NCBI GenBank assembly: GCA_009760855.2
Contig: WPIO01000457.1
Coordinates: forward strand, 1-42,243
Reading direction: 5' to 3'
DNA length: 42,243 nucleotides
Source: Cristatella mucedo
Taxonomy: Eukaryota > Bryozoa > Phylactolaemata > Cristatellidae
Shown here: one piece after another, positions 22,201-34,819 of the stretch
Position numbering within the stretch: the first letter of the stretch is position 1
Layout: each line of letters opens with the position of its first letter
Notes under the pieces: generated by a model
What the model saw: only the letters and a program-made list of their open reading frames with translations
The model's database searches: none
What the model was told of the DNA's origin: nothing
Translations under genes and position numbers: made by a program

Positions 22201-25200
22201 ATCTAGAAACTTCAAATCTGCTTGTCGAACGTGTGCTGGCTGGCAAGAGAGTGCTGCACCTTGCTTTAAACATTTCGCACTTGAATAACTCATTTTGCAC
22301 CAGTTCGCAGCAAATCGCGGAATATCCAGAAACTTCAAAACTGCTCACAGCAGCGAGCTGTAGCTGGCAGTAGAGTGCTGCACCTCGTTTCAAGCATTTC
22401 TCACTCAAAAAACTCATTTTGCACGTGTTCGCAGCAGATCGAGGAATATCTAGAAACTTCTAATCTGCTTGTCGGAGCGTATGCTGGCTGGCAACAGAGT
22501 GCTGCACCTTGTTTTCAGCATTTCGCACTCGAATAACACACTTCTCACGAGTTCGCAGCAGATCGCTGAAGATCTATGAACTTTAAATCGGCTCGTCATA
22601 GCCTGCGGTGGCTGGCAGCAGAGTGCTGCACCTTGCTTTTTTTAAGCATTTCGCACTTGAATAACTCTCATTTCGCACCTGTTCGCAGCAAATCGCGGAA
22701 TATCTAGAAACTTCAAATCTGCTCGTTGGAGTGCTTGCTGGCGGGCAGCAGAGTGCTGCACCTTGTTTTAAGCATTTCGCAATTCAAACACTCACTTTGC
22801 ACGAGTTTGCAGCATATAGCGGAATATCTAGAAACTTCAAATCTGCTTGTCGAACGTGTGCTGGCTGGCAGGAGAGTGCTGCACCTTGCTTTAAACATTT
22901 CGCACTTGAATAACTCATTTTGCACCAGTTCGCAGCAAGTCGCGGAATATCCAGAAACTTCAAAACTGCTCATAGCAGCGAGCTGTAGCTGGCAGTATAG
23001 TGCTGCACCTAGTTTTAAGCATTTCGCACTCAAGTAACTTATTTCGCACTTATTCGCAGCAGATCGCGAAATATCTAGAAACTTCAAATCTGCTCCTCGG
23101 TGCGTGTACTGGCTGGTAGCAGATTGCTGCACCTTGTTTCAAGCATTTCGCAGTTGAATAACTCATTTTGCACCTGTTCGCTGCAGATCGCGGAATATCT
23201 AGAAACTTTAAATCTGCTAGTTGGAGCGTAGGCTGGCTGGCAGTAGAGTGCTGCACCTCGTTTCAAGCGTTTCTCACTCAAAAAACTCATTTTGCACGTG
23301 TTCGCAGCAGATCGAGGAAAATCTAGAAACTTCTAATCTGCTTGTCGGAGCGTATGCTGGCTGGCAAACAGAGTGCTGCACCTTGTTTTCAGCATTTCGC
23401 ACTCGAATAACACACTTCTCACGAGTTCGCAGCAGATCGCGGAAGATCTATAAACTTCAAATCTGCTTTTCGGAGCGTGCGGCAACTGGCACCAGAGTGC
23501 AGCAGCTTGTTTCGAGAATTGGCACTCGAATAACAAATTCCGCACGAGTTTGCAGCAGATCACGGAATATCTAGAAACTTCAAATCTGCTATTCAGAGCG
23601 TGCGGTAGCCGGAAGTAGAGTGCTGCACCTCGTTTCAAGCATTTCGCACTCAAATAACTCATTTCGCACGTGTTCGCAGCAGATCGCGGAATATCTAGAA
23701 ACTTCAAATCTGCTCGTTGGAGTGTCTGCTGGCGGGCAGCAGAGTGCTGCACCTTGTTTTGAGCATTTCGCAAGTCAATAAGTCATTTCGGACGAGTTTG
23801 CAGCAGATCACGGAATATCTAGAAACTTCAAATCTGCATGTCGAAGCGTTTGCTGGCTGGCAGCAGAGTGCTGCACCTTGTTTCAAGAATTTCGCACTTA
23901 AATAACTCATTTCGCACAAGTTCCCTGCAGATCGCGTAATATCCAGAAACTTTAAATCTGCTAGTTGGAGCGTGGGCTGGCTGGCAGCAGAGTGCTGCAC
24001 CTCGTTTTAAGCATTTCGCACTTGAATAACTCATTTCGCACGAGTTCGCAGCAGATCGCGGAATGTCTAGCAACGTCAAATCAGCATGTCAAAGCGTACG
24101 CTGGCTGGCAGCAGAGTGCTGCACCTTGTTTCAAGCATTTCGAACTCGAATAACAGACTTCGCACGATGTCGCAGCAGATCGTGGAAGATCTATAAACTT
24201 CAAATCTGCTTTTCGGACCGTGCGGCAGCTGGCACCAGAGTGCTGCAGCTTGTTTCGAGAATTGGCACTCGAATAACAAATTCCGCACGAGTTAGCAGAA
24301 GATCACGGAATATCTAGAAACTTCAAATCTGCATGTCGAAGCGTTTGCTGGCTGGCAGCAGAGTGCTGCACCTTGTTTCAAGCATTTCGCACTCGAATAA
24401 CTCATTTCGCACGAGTTCGCAGCAGATCGCAAAATATCCAGAAACTTCAAATCTGCTCTTCGGAGCGTGTGGTAGCTGGCAGTAGAGTGCTGCACCTTGT
24501 TTCAAGCATTTCGCACTCAAATAACTCATTTCGCACGTATTCCCAGCAGATCGCGGAATATCTAGAAACTTCAAATCTGCTATTCGGAGCGTGCGGTAGC
24601 CGGAAGTAGAGTGCTGCACCTTGTTTCAAGCATTTCGCACTCAAATAACTCATTTCGCACGTGTTGGCAGCAGATCGCAGAATATCTAGAAACTTCAAAT
24701 CTGCCCGTTGGAGTGTGTTCTGGCTGGCAGCAGAGTGCTGCACCTTGTTTTGAGCATTTCGCACTGGAATAACTCATTTTGCACGAGTTCGCAGCAATTC
24801 GCGGAATATGTAGAAACTATAAATCTGCATGTCGAAGCGTTTGCTGGCTGGCAGCAGAGTGCTGCACCTTGCTTTAAGCATTTCGCACTTGAATAACTCA
24901 TTTTGCACGAGTTTAAAGCAGATCACGAAATATACATAAACTTCAAAAGCTTTTCGGAGCGTTAACTGGCTGGCAGCAGAGTGTGCTACACCTTGTTTTA
25001 AGCATTTCGCAGTTGAAAAACTTATTTTGCACGTGTTCGCAGCAGATCGCGGAATATCTAGAAACTTCGAATCTGCTTGTCGAACGTTTGCTGGCTGGCA
25101 GCAGAGTGCTGCACCTTGCTTTAGGCATTTCGCACTTGAATAAAGTACTTTGCACCAGTTCGCAGCAAATCGCGGAATATCCAGGAACTTCAAATCTAGT

Positions 25201-27525
25201 GTTCGGAGCGTGCGGTAGCCGGAAGTAGAGTGCTGCACCTCGTTTCAAGCATTTCTCACTCAAAAAAACTCATTTCGCACGTGTTCGCAGGAGATCGAGG
25301 AATATCTAGAAACTTCTAATCTGCTTGTCGGAGCGTATGCTGGCTGGCAACAGAGTGCTGCACCTTGTTTTCAGCATTTCGCACTCAAATCACTTATTTC
25401 GCACTTATTCGCAGCAGATCGCGAAATATCTAGAAACTTCAAATCTGCTCCTCGGTGCGTGTACTGGCTGGTAGCAGATTGCTGCACCTTGTTTCAAGCA
25501 TTTGGCAGTTGAATAACTCATTTTTGCACCTGTTCGCTGCAGATCGCGTAATATCCAGAAACTTAAATCTGCTCGTTGGAGCGTGGGCTGGCTGGCAGCA
25601 GAGTGCTGCACCTCGTTTTAAGCATTTCGCACTTGAATAACTCATTTCGCACGAGTTCGCAGCAGATCGCGGAATGTCTAGCAACTTCAAATCAGCATGT
25701 CAAAGCGTACGCTGGCTGGCAGCAGAGTGCTGCACCTTGTTTCAAGCATTTCGAACTCGAATAACAGACTTCGCACGATGTCGCAGCAGATCGTGGAAGA
25801 TCTGTAAACTTTAAATCTGCTTTTCGGAGCGTGCGGCAGCTGGCACCAGAGTGCTGCAGCTTGTTTCGAGAATTGGCATTCGAATAGCAAATTCCTCACG
25901 AGTTAGCAGCAGATCACGGAATATCTAGAAACTTCAAATCTGCATGTCGAAGCGTTTGCTGGCTGGCAGCAGAGTGCTGCACCTTGTTTCAAGCATTTCG
26001 CACTCAAATAACTCATTTCGCATGTATTCCCAGCAGATCGCGGAATATCTAGAAACTTCAAATCAGCTCCTCCGAGCGTGTACAAGCTGGAAGCAGATTG
26101 CTGCAACTTGTTTCAAGCATTTCGCAGTTTTAATAACTCATTTTGCACAGTGCTCGCAGCAGATCGCGGAATATCTAGAAACTTCAAATCAGCTCCTCCG
26201 AGCGTGTACTGGCTGGCAGCAGAGTGCTGCACCTTGTTTCAAGCATTTCGCACTTAAATAACTCATTTCGCACGTATTCCCAGCAGATCGCGGAATATCT
26301 GGAAACTTCAAATCAGCTCCTCCGAGCGTGTACAAGCTGGCAGCAGATTGCTGCACCTTGTTTCAAGCATTTCGCCGGTTAATAACTCATTTCGCACGAG
26401 TTCGCTGCAGATCGCATAATATCCAGAAACTTTAAATCTGCTCGTTGGAGCGTGGGCTGGCTGGCAGCAGAGTGCTGCACCTTGTTTAGAGCATTTCGCA
26501 CTTGAATAAATCACTTTGCACCAGTTCGCAGCAAATCGCGGAATATCCAGAAACTTAAAATCTGCTATTCGGAGAGTGCGGTTGCCGGAAGTAGAGTGGT
26601 GCACCTTGTTTCAAGCATTACGCACTCAAATAACTCATTTCGCACGTTTTCCCAGCAAATTGCGGAATATCTAGAAATTTCAAATCTGTACGTCGGAGCG
26701 TGAGCTGGCTTGCCTCAGAGTGCTGCACCTTGTTGTCAGCCTTTCGAACTCGAATAACACACTTCGCACGATGTCGCAGCAGATCGTGGAAGATCTATAA
26801 ACTTCAAGTCTGCTTTTTGGAGCGTGCGGCAGCTCGCACCAGAGTGCTGCACCTTGTAACAAGTTATTTTGCAGTTGAATAACTCATTACGCACGTGTTC
26901 CCAGCAGATCACGGAATATCTAGAAACTTCAAATCTGCATGTCGAAGCGTTTGCTGGCTAGCAGCAGAGTGCTGCACCTTGCTTTACGTATTTCGCACTT
27001 GAATAACTCATTTTACACGAGTTTTAAAGCAGATCACATAATATACAGAAACTTCAAAAGCTCCTCGGAGCGTGTACTGGCTGACAGCAGAGTGCTACAT
27101 CTTGTTTCAAGCATTTCGCAGTTGAAAAACTCATTTTGTACGTGTTCGCAGCCGATCGCGGAATATCTAGAAACTTCAAATCTGCTTGTCGAACGTGTGC
27201 TGGCTGGCAGCAGAGTGCTGCACCTTGCTTTAAGCATTTTCCACTTGAATAACACACTTCGCACGAGTTCGCAGCGGATCGCGGAAGATCTTTGAACTTC
27301 AAATCTGCTTGTCGGAGCGTGCGGTGGCTGGCAGCAGAGTGCTGCACCTTGTTTCAAGCATGTCGCACTTGAAAAACTGATGTCGCACAAGTTCGCAGCG
27401 GATCGCGGAACATCTAGAAACTTCAAATCAGCATGTCAAAGCGTTTGCTGGCTGAAAGAAGAGTGCTGCACCTTGTTGCAAGCATTTCGCAGTTGAATAA
27501 CTCATTTTGCACCTGTTCGCAGCAG

Positions 27526-28021
27526 ATCGCTGAATATCTAGAAACTTCAAATCTGCTCGTTGGAGTGTGCGTTGGCTGGCAGCAGAGTGCTACACCTTGT
27601 TTCAAGCATTTCGTAGTTGAAAAACTCATTTCGCACGAGTTTGCAGCATATAGCGGAATATCTAGAAACTTTAAATCTGCATGTCGAAGCGTTTGCTAGC
27701 TGGCAGCAGAGTGCTGCACCTTGTTTCAAGCATTTCGCAATTGAATAACTAATTTCGCACGAGTTCGCAGCAAATCGTGGAATATCCAGAAACTTCAAAT
27801 CTGCTCATCCGAGCGTGCGGTAGCTCGCACTAGAGTGCTGCACTTTGTTTCAAGCATTTCGCACTCAAATAACTCATTTCGCACGTATTCGCAGGAGATC
27901 GCGAAATATCTAGAAACTTCAAATCTGCTCCTTGGACCGTGTACTGGCTTGTAGCAGATTGCTGCACCTTGTTTTAAGCATTTCGCAGTTGAATAACTCA
28001 TTTTGCACCTGTTCGCAGCAG
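27526..28021. repeat. Four-unit block present in copy B but absent from copy A (496 bp)
   Basis: At 17761 copy A passes directly from the ATGTCAAAGCG unit to the TCGTTGGAGCGTGGG unit. Copy B inserts four units between them, and the offset rises from 9765 to 10261. The block contains a unit with TTTCGTAGTTGAAAAAC (27609) that resembles the first bases of the window. Because a relative exists outside copy B, loss from copy A is at least as likely as gain in copy B. Confidence 0.8.
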
Positions 28022-29825
28022 ATCGCGGAATATCTAGAAACTTTAAATCTGCTCGTTGGAGCGTGGGCTGGCTGGCAGCAGAGTGCTGCACCTTGTTTGG
28101 AGCATTTCGCACTTGAATAAATCACTTTGCACTAGTTCGCAGCAAATCGCGGAATATCCAGAAACTTCAAATCTGCTATTCGGAGAGTGCGGTAGCCGGA
28201 AGTAGAGTGCTGCACCTTGTTTCAAGCATTACGCACTCAAATAACTTATTTTGCACGGGTTCGCAGCAGATCGAGGAATATCTAGAAACTTTCCATCTGC
28301 TTGTCGGAGCGTGTGCTGGCTGGCAGCGGAGCACTGCACCTTGTTTTCAGCATTTCGCACTCGAATAACATACTTCTCACGAGTTCGCAGCAGATCGCGG
28401 AAGATCTATGAACTTTGAATCTGCTCGTCGGAGCGTGCGGTGGCTGGCAGCAGAGTGCTGCACCTTGCTTTAAGCATTTCGCACTTGAATAACTCATTTT
28501 TCACGAGTTTTAAGCAGATCACGAAATATTCAGAAACTTCAAATCTGCTTTTTGGAGCATGCGGTTGCTGGCACCAGAGTGCTGCTCCCCGTTTCGAGAT
28601 TCGGCACTCAAATAACAAATTCCGCACGAGTTCGCAGCAGATCACGGAATATCTATAAACGTTAAATCTGCATGTCGAAGCGTTTGCTGGCTGGCAGCAG
28701 AAGGCTGCACCTTGTTTTAAGCATTTCGCACTCAAAAAACTCATTTCGCACGTGTTCCCAGCAGATCGCGGAATATCTAGAAACTTCAAATCTGCTCGTT
28801 GGAGTGTCTGCTGGCGGGCAGCAGAGTGCTGCAACTTGGTTTGAGCATTTCGCAAGTGAAAAACTCATTTCGCACGAGTTCGCAGCAGATCGCGGAATAT
28901 CTAGAAACTTCTAATCTTCTCTTTGGAGTGTGTGCTGGCAAGCAGCAGAATGCTGCACCTTGTTTTAAGCATTTCGCAATTCAATAACTCACTTGGCACG
29001 AGTTTGCAGCATATAGCGGAATATCTAGAAACTTTAAATCTGCTTGTCGAACGTGTGCTGGCTGGAAGGTGACTGCTGCACCTTGCTTTAAACATTTCGC
29101 ACTTGAATAACTCATTTTGCACTAGTTCGCAACTAATCGCGGAATATCCAGAAACTTCAAATCTGCTCATAGCAGCTAGCGGTAGCTGGCTGTAGAGTGC
29201 TGCACCTTGTTTCAAGCATTTCGCACTTAAATAACTCATTTTGCACCTGTTCGCAGCGGATCGCTGAACATCTAGAAACTTCAAATCTGCATGACAAAGC
29301 GTTTGCTGGCTCAAAGAAGAGTGCTGCACCTTGTTGCAAGCATTGCACAGTTAAACAACTCATTTTGCACCTGTTCGCAGCGGATCGCTGAACATCTAGA
29401 AACTTCAAATCTGCATGTCAAAGCGTTTGCTGGCTGAAAGAAGAGTGCTGCACTTTGTTGCAAGCATTTCGCAGTTGAATAACTCATTTCGCACAGGTTT
29501 GCAGCATATAGCGGAATATCTAGAAACTTCAAATCTGCATGTCGAAGCGTTTGCTGGCTGGCAGCAGAGTGCTGCACTTTGTTTCAAGCGTTTCGCACTT
29601 GAATAACTAATTTCGCACGAGTTCGCAGCAGATCGTGGAATATCCAGAAACTTCAAATCTGCTCTTCCGATCATGCTGTAGCTGGCAGTAGAGTGCTGCA
29701 CCTGTTTCAAGCATTTCGCACTCAAATAACTTATTTCACACGTATTCGCAGCAGATCGCGAAAAATCTAGAAACTTCAAATGTGCTCCTCGTAGCGTGTA
29801 CTGGCTGGTAGCAGATTGCTGCACC

Positions 29826-32374
29826 TTGTTTCAAGCATTTCGCAGTTGAATAACACATTTTGCACCTGTTCGCAGGAGATCGCGGAATATCTAGAAACCT
29901 TAAATCTGCTCGTTGGAGCGTGGGCTGGCTGGCAGCAGAGTGCTGCAACCCGTTTCAAGCAGTTCGCACTTCAATAACTTATTTCGCACGAGTTCGCAGC
30001 GGAACGCTGAACATCTAGAAACTTCAAATCTGCATGTCGAAGCATTTACTAGCTAGGAGCAGAGTGCTGCACCTTGCTTTAAGCATTTCGGACTGGAATA
30101 ACTCATTTTACACGAGTTCGCAGCAAATCGCGGAATATCTAGAAACTTCAAATCTGCATTTCGAAGCGTTTGCTGGCTGGCAGCAGATTGCTGCACCTTG
30201 CTTTAAGCATTTCGCACTTGAATAACTCATTTTGCACGAGTTTAAAGCAGATCACGAAATATACAGAAACTTCAAAAGCTTTTCGGAGCGTTAATTGGCT
30301 GGCAGCAGAGTGCTACACCTTGTTTTAAGCATTTCGCAGTTGAAAAACTCATTTTGCACGTGTTCGCAGCAGATCGCGGAATATCTAGAAACTTCAAATC
30401 TGCTCGTTGGAGTGTCTGCTGGCGGGCAGCAGAGTGCTGCATCTCGGTTTGAGCATTTCGCAAGTGAAAAACTCATTTCGCACGAGTTCGCAGCAGATCG
30501 CGGAATATCTAGAAACTTCAAATCTGCTTGTCGAACGTGTGCTGGCTGGCAGGTGACTGCTGCACCTTGCTTTAAACATTTCGCACTTGAATAACTCATT
30601 TTGCACCAGTTCGCAGCTAATCGCGGAATATCCAGAAACTTCAAATCTGCCCATAGCAGCGAGCGGTAGCTGGCTGTAGAGTGCTGCACCTTGTTTCAAG
30701 CATTTCGCACTTAAATAACTCATTTCGCACCTGTTCGCAGCGGATCGCTGAACATCTAGAAACTTCAAATCTGCATGACAAAGCGTTTGCTGGCTGAAAG
30801 AAGAGTGCTGCACCTTGTTGCAAGCATTGCACAGTTAAATAACTCATTTTGCACCTGTTCGCAGCGGATCGCTGAACATCTAGAAACTTCAAATCTGCAT
30901 GTCAAAGCGTTTCCTGGCTGAAAGAAGAGTGCTGCACCTTGTTGCAAGCATTTCGCAGTTGAATAACTCATTTCGCACGGGTTTGCAGCATATAGCGGAA
31001 TATCTAGAAACTTCAAATCTGCTATTCGGAGAGTGCGGTTGCCGGAAGTAGTGCTGCACCTTGTTTCAAGCATTATGCACTCAAAGAACTCATTTTGCAC
31101 GGGTTCGCAGCAGATCGAGGAATATCTAGGAACTTTAAATCTGCTTGTCGGAGCATATGCTGGCTGGCAGCAGAGTGCTGCACCTTGTTTTCAGCATTTC
31201 GCACTCGAATAACATACTTCTCACGAGTTTGCAGCAGATCGCGGAAGATCTATGAACTTTAAATCTGCTCGTCGGAGCGTGCGGTGGCTGGCAGCAGAGT
31301 GCTGCACCTTGCTTTAAGCATTTCGCACTTGAATAACTCATTTTTCACGAGTTTTAAGCAGATCACGAAATATTCAGAAACTTCAAATCTGCTTTTTGGA
31401 GCATGCGGTTGCTGGCACCAGAGTGCTGCTCCTCGTTTCGAGATTCGGCACTCAAATAACAAATTCCGCACGAGTTTGCAGCAGATCACGGAATATATAT
31501 AAACGTTAAATCTGCATGTCGAAGCGTTTGCTGGCTGGCAGCAGAAGGCTGCACCTTGTTTTAAGCATTTCGCACTCAAAAAAACTCATTTCGCACGTGT
31601 TCCCAGCAGATCGCGGAATATCTAGAAACTTCAAATCTGTTCGTTGGAGTGTCTGCTGGCGGGCAGCAGAGTGCTGCAACTTGGTTTGAGCATTTCGCAA
31701 GTGAAAAACTCATTTCGCACGAGTTCGCAGCAGATCGCGGAATATCTAGAAACTTCTAATCTTCTCTTTGGAGTGTGTGCTGGCGGGCAGCAGAGTGCTG
31801 CACCTTGTTTTAAGCATTTCACAATTCAATAACTCACTTCGCACGAGTTTGCAGCATATAGCGGAATATCTAGAAACTTTAAATCTGCTTGTCGAACGTG
31901 TGCTGGCTGGCAGGTGACTGCTGCACCTTGCTTTAAACATTTCGCACTTGAATAACTCATTTTGCACTAGTTCGCAGCTAATCGCGGAATATCCAGAAAC
32001 TTCAAATCTGCTCATAGCAGCGAGCGGTAGCTGGCTGTAGAGTGCTGCACCTTGTTTCAAGCATTTCGCACTTAAATAACTCATTTCGCACCTGTTCGCA
32101 GCGGATCGCTGAACATCTAGAAACTTCAAATCTGCATGACAAAGCGTTTGCTGGCTCAAAGAAGAGTGCTGCACCTTGTTGCAAGCATTGCACAGTTAAA
32201 TAACTCATTTTGCACCTGTTCGCAGCGGATCGCTGAACATCTAGAAACTTCAAATCTGCATGTCAAAGCGTTTGCTGGCTGAAAGAAGAGTGCTGCACTT
32301 TGTTGCAAGCATTTCGCAGTTGAATAACTCATTTCGCACAGGTTTGCAGCATATAGCGGAATATCTAGAAACTT
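29826..32374. repeat. Mosaic satellite block resembling 3.6-4.3 kb and 7.1-8.3 kb
   Basis: Bases 29826-30500 follow 3600-4270 at a constant offset of 26227. Near 30510 one unit of the TTCTCTTTGG subtype, present at 4290-4410, is skipped cleanly. Bases 31135-32250 follow 7138-8250 at an offset of about 23997. The block ends with the ATGTCAAAGCG unit at about 32250-32373. No gene or foreign insertion is present. Confidence 0.8.
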
Positions 32375-33310
32375 CAAATCTGCATGTCGAAGCGTTTGCT
32401 GGCTGGCAGCAGAGTGCTGCACCTTGTTTCAAGAATTTCGCACTTAAATAACTCATTTCGCACAAGTTCCCTGCAGATCGCGTAATATCCAGAAACTTTA
32501 AATCTGCTAGTTGGAGCGTGGGCTGGCTGGCAGCAGAGTGCTGCACCTCGTTTTAAGCATTTCGCACTTGAATAACTCATTTCGCACGAGTTCGCAGCAG
32601 ATCGCGGAATGTCTAGCAACGTCAAATCAGCATGTCAAAGCGTACGCTGGCTGGCAGCAGAGTGCTGCACCTTGTTTCAAGCATTTCGAACTCGAATAAC
32701 AGACTTCGCACGATGTCGCAGCAGATCGTGGAAGATCTATAAACTTCAAATCTGCTTTTCGGAGCGTGCGGCAGCTGGCACCAGAGTGCTGCAGCTTGTT
32801 TCGAGAATTGGCACTCGAATAACAAATTCCGCACGAGTTAGCAGAAGATCTCGGAATATCTAGAAACTTCAAATCTGCATGTCGAAGCGTTTGCTGGCTG
32901 GCAGCAGAGTGCTGCACCTTGTTTCAAGCATTTCGCACTCGAATAACTCATTTCGCACGAGTTCGCAGCAGATCGCAAAATATCCAGAAACTTCAAATCT
33001 GCTCTTCGGAGCGTGTGGTAGCTGGCAGTAGAGTGCTGCACCTTGTTTCAAGCATTTCGCACTCAAATAACTCATTTCGCACGTATTCCCAGCAGATCGC
33101 GGAATATCTAGAAACTTCAAATCTGCTATTCGGAGCGTGCGGTAGCCGGAAGTAGAGTGCTGCACCTTGTTTCAAGCATTTCGCACTCAAATAACTCATT
33201 TCGCACGTGTTGGCAGCAGATCGCAGAATATCTAGAAACTTCAAATCTGCCCGTTGGAGTGTGTTCTGGCTGGCAGCAGAGTGCTGCACCTTGTTTTGAG
33301 CATTTCGCAC
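32375..33310. repeat. Further copy of the 12.96-13.89 kb segment
   Basis: Markers at 32511, 32622, 32838 and 32993 match 13093, 13204, 13420 and 13575 at a constant offset of 19418, and match 23965 onward at 8546. The segment includes the subtypes with TCTAGCAACGTC and with GAGAATTGGCACTCG. It is a third copy of part of the macro-repeat, without its usual flanks. Confidence 0.8.
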
Positions 33311-34819
33311 TTGAATAACTCATTTTGCACCTGTTCGCTGCAGATCGCGTAATATCCAGAAACTTTAAATCTGCTCGTTGGAGCTTGGGCTGGCTGGCAG
33401 CAGAGTGCTGCAACTCGTATTAAGCATTTCGCACTTGAAAAGCTCATTTCGCACAAGTTCGCAGCGGATCTCGGAACATCTAGAAACTTCAAATATGCAT
33501 GTCTAAGCGTTTGCTGGCTGAAAGAAGAGTGGGGCACCTTGTTGCAAGCATTTCGCAGTTGAATAACTCATTTTGCACCTGTTCGCAGCAGATCGCGGAA
33601 TATCTAGAAACTTCAAATCTGCTCGTTGGAGTGTGTGCTGGCGGGCAGCAGAGTGCTGCACCTTGTTTTAAGCATTTCGCAATTCAAACACTCACTTCGC
33701 ACGAGTTTGCAGCATATAGCGGAATATCTAGAAACTTCAAATCTGCTTGTCGAACGTGTGCTGGCTGGCAGGAGAGTGCTGCACCTTGCTTTAAACATTT
33801 TGCACTTGAATAACTCTTTTTGCACAAGTTCGCAGCAAATCGCGGAATATCCAGAAACTTCAAAACTGCTCATAGCAGCGAGCGGTAGCTGGCAGTAGAG
33901 TGCTGCACCTTGTTTTAAGCATTTCGCACTCAAATAACTTATTTCGCACTTATTCGCAGCAGATCGCGAAATATCTAGAAACTTCAAATCTGCTCCTCGG
34001 TGCGTGTACTGGCTGGTAGCAGATTGCTGCACCTTGTTTCAAGCATTTCGCAGTTGAATTAATCATTTTGCACCTGTTCGCTGCAGATCGCGGAATATCT
34101 AGAAACTTTAAATCTGCTAGTTGGAGCGTAGGCTGGCTGACAGTAGAGTGCTGCACCTCGTTTCAAGCATTTCGCACTCAAATAGCTCATTTCGAACGTG
34201 TTCACAGCATATCGCGGAATATTTAGAAACTTCAAATCTGCTCGTCGGAGTGTGAGCTGGCTGGCAGCAGAGTGCTGCACCTCGTTTTAAGCATTTCGCA
34301 CTTGAATAACTCATTTCGCACGAGTTCGCAGGGGAACGCTGAACATCTAGAAATTTCAAATCTGCATGTCGAAGCGTTTGCTGGCTGGCAGCAGAGTGCT
34401 GCACCTTGTTTCAAGCATTTCGCACTTAAATAACTCATTTCGCGCAAGTTCGCTGCAGATCGCGTAATATCCAGAAACTTTAAATCTGCTCGTTGGAGCG
34501 TGGGCTGGCTGGCAGCAGAGTGCTGCACCTCGTTTTAAGCATTTCGCACTTGAATAACTCATTTCGGACGAGTTTGCAGCAGATCGCGGAATGTGTAGCA
34601 ACTTCAAATCAGCATGTCAAAGCGTACGCTGGCTGGCAGCAGAGTGCTGCACCTTGTTTCAAGCATTTCGAACTCGAATAACAGACTTCGCACGATGTCG
34701 CAGCAGATCGTGGAAGATCTATAAACTTCAAATCTGCTTTTCGGAGCGTGCGGCAGCTGGCACCAGAGTGCTGCAGCTTGTTTCGAGAATTGGCACTCGA
34801 ATAACAAATTCCTCACGAG
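33311..34819. repeat. Mosaic satellite block
   Basis: Bases 33499-34156 carry subtypes in the order seen at 11.7-12.4 kb. The unit with GAGTGGGGCACC (near 33527) reappears near 42051, at the right end of the window. Bases 34493-34819 follow 13093 and 14700. In between are units whose exact order I did not see elsewhere (34160-34490). Only satellite is present. Confidence 0.75.

Larger units (their letters stand above)
19511..29825. repeat. ~11-kb macro-repeat, copy B (~83 units, 10.3 kb)
   Basis: This follows copy A directly and repeats it. Relative to copy A it lacks one member of the nine-unit duplication, carries an extra four units at 27526-28021, and has a 151-base deletion near 22200. 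It also has small extra bases not seen in copy A. Examples are CTTGTGTTTTAAGC (20058), CATTTTTCGC (21804), CTTGCTTTTTTTAAGC (22629) and GTGTGCTACACC (24980). Similarity ends near 29826, where the sequence switches to the order seen at 3.6-4.3 kb. Confidence 0.85.

Noticed and set aside
24774-25238. Longest open frame (minus strand, 154 codons), and similar frames at 21619-22080, 12449-12901, 18145-18594 and 28406-28855
   Set aside because: They are translations of satellite units in rotating frames, depend on small indels, share no recognisable domain and end at the stop built into every third frame.
8491-29825. Two gene clusters or a segmental duplication containing genes
   Set aside because: The duplicated block is satellite throughout; no non-repeat sequence is present in either copy.
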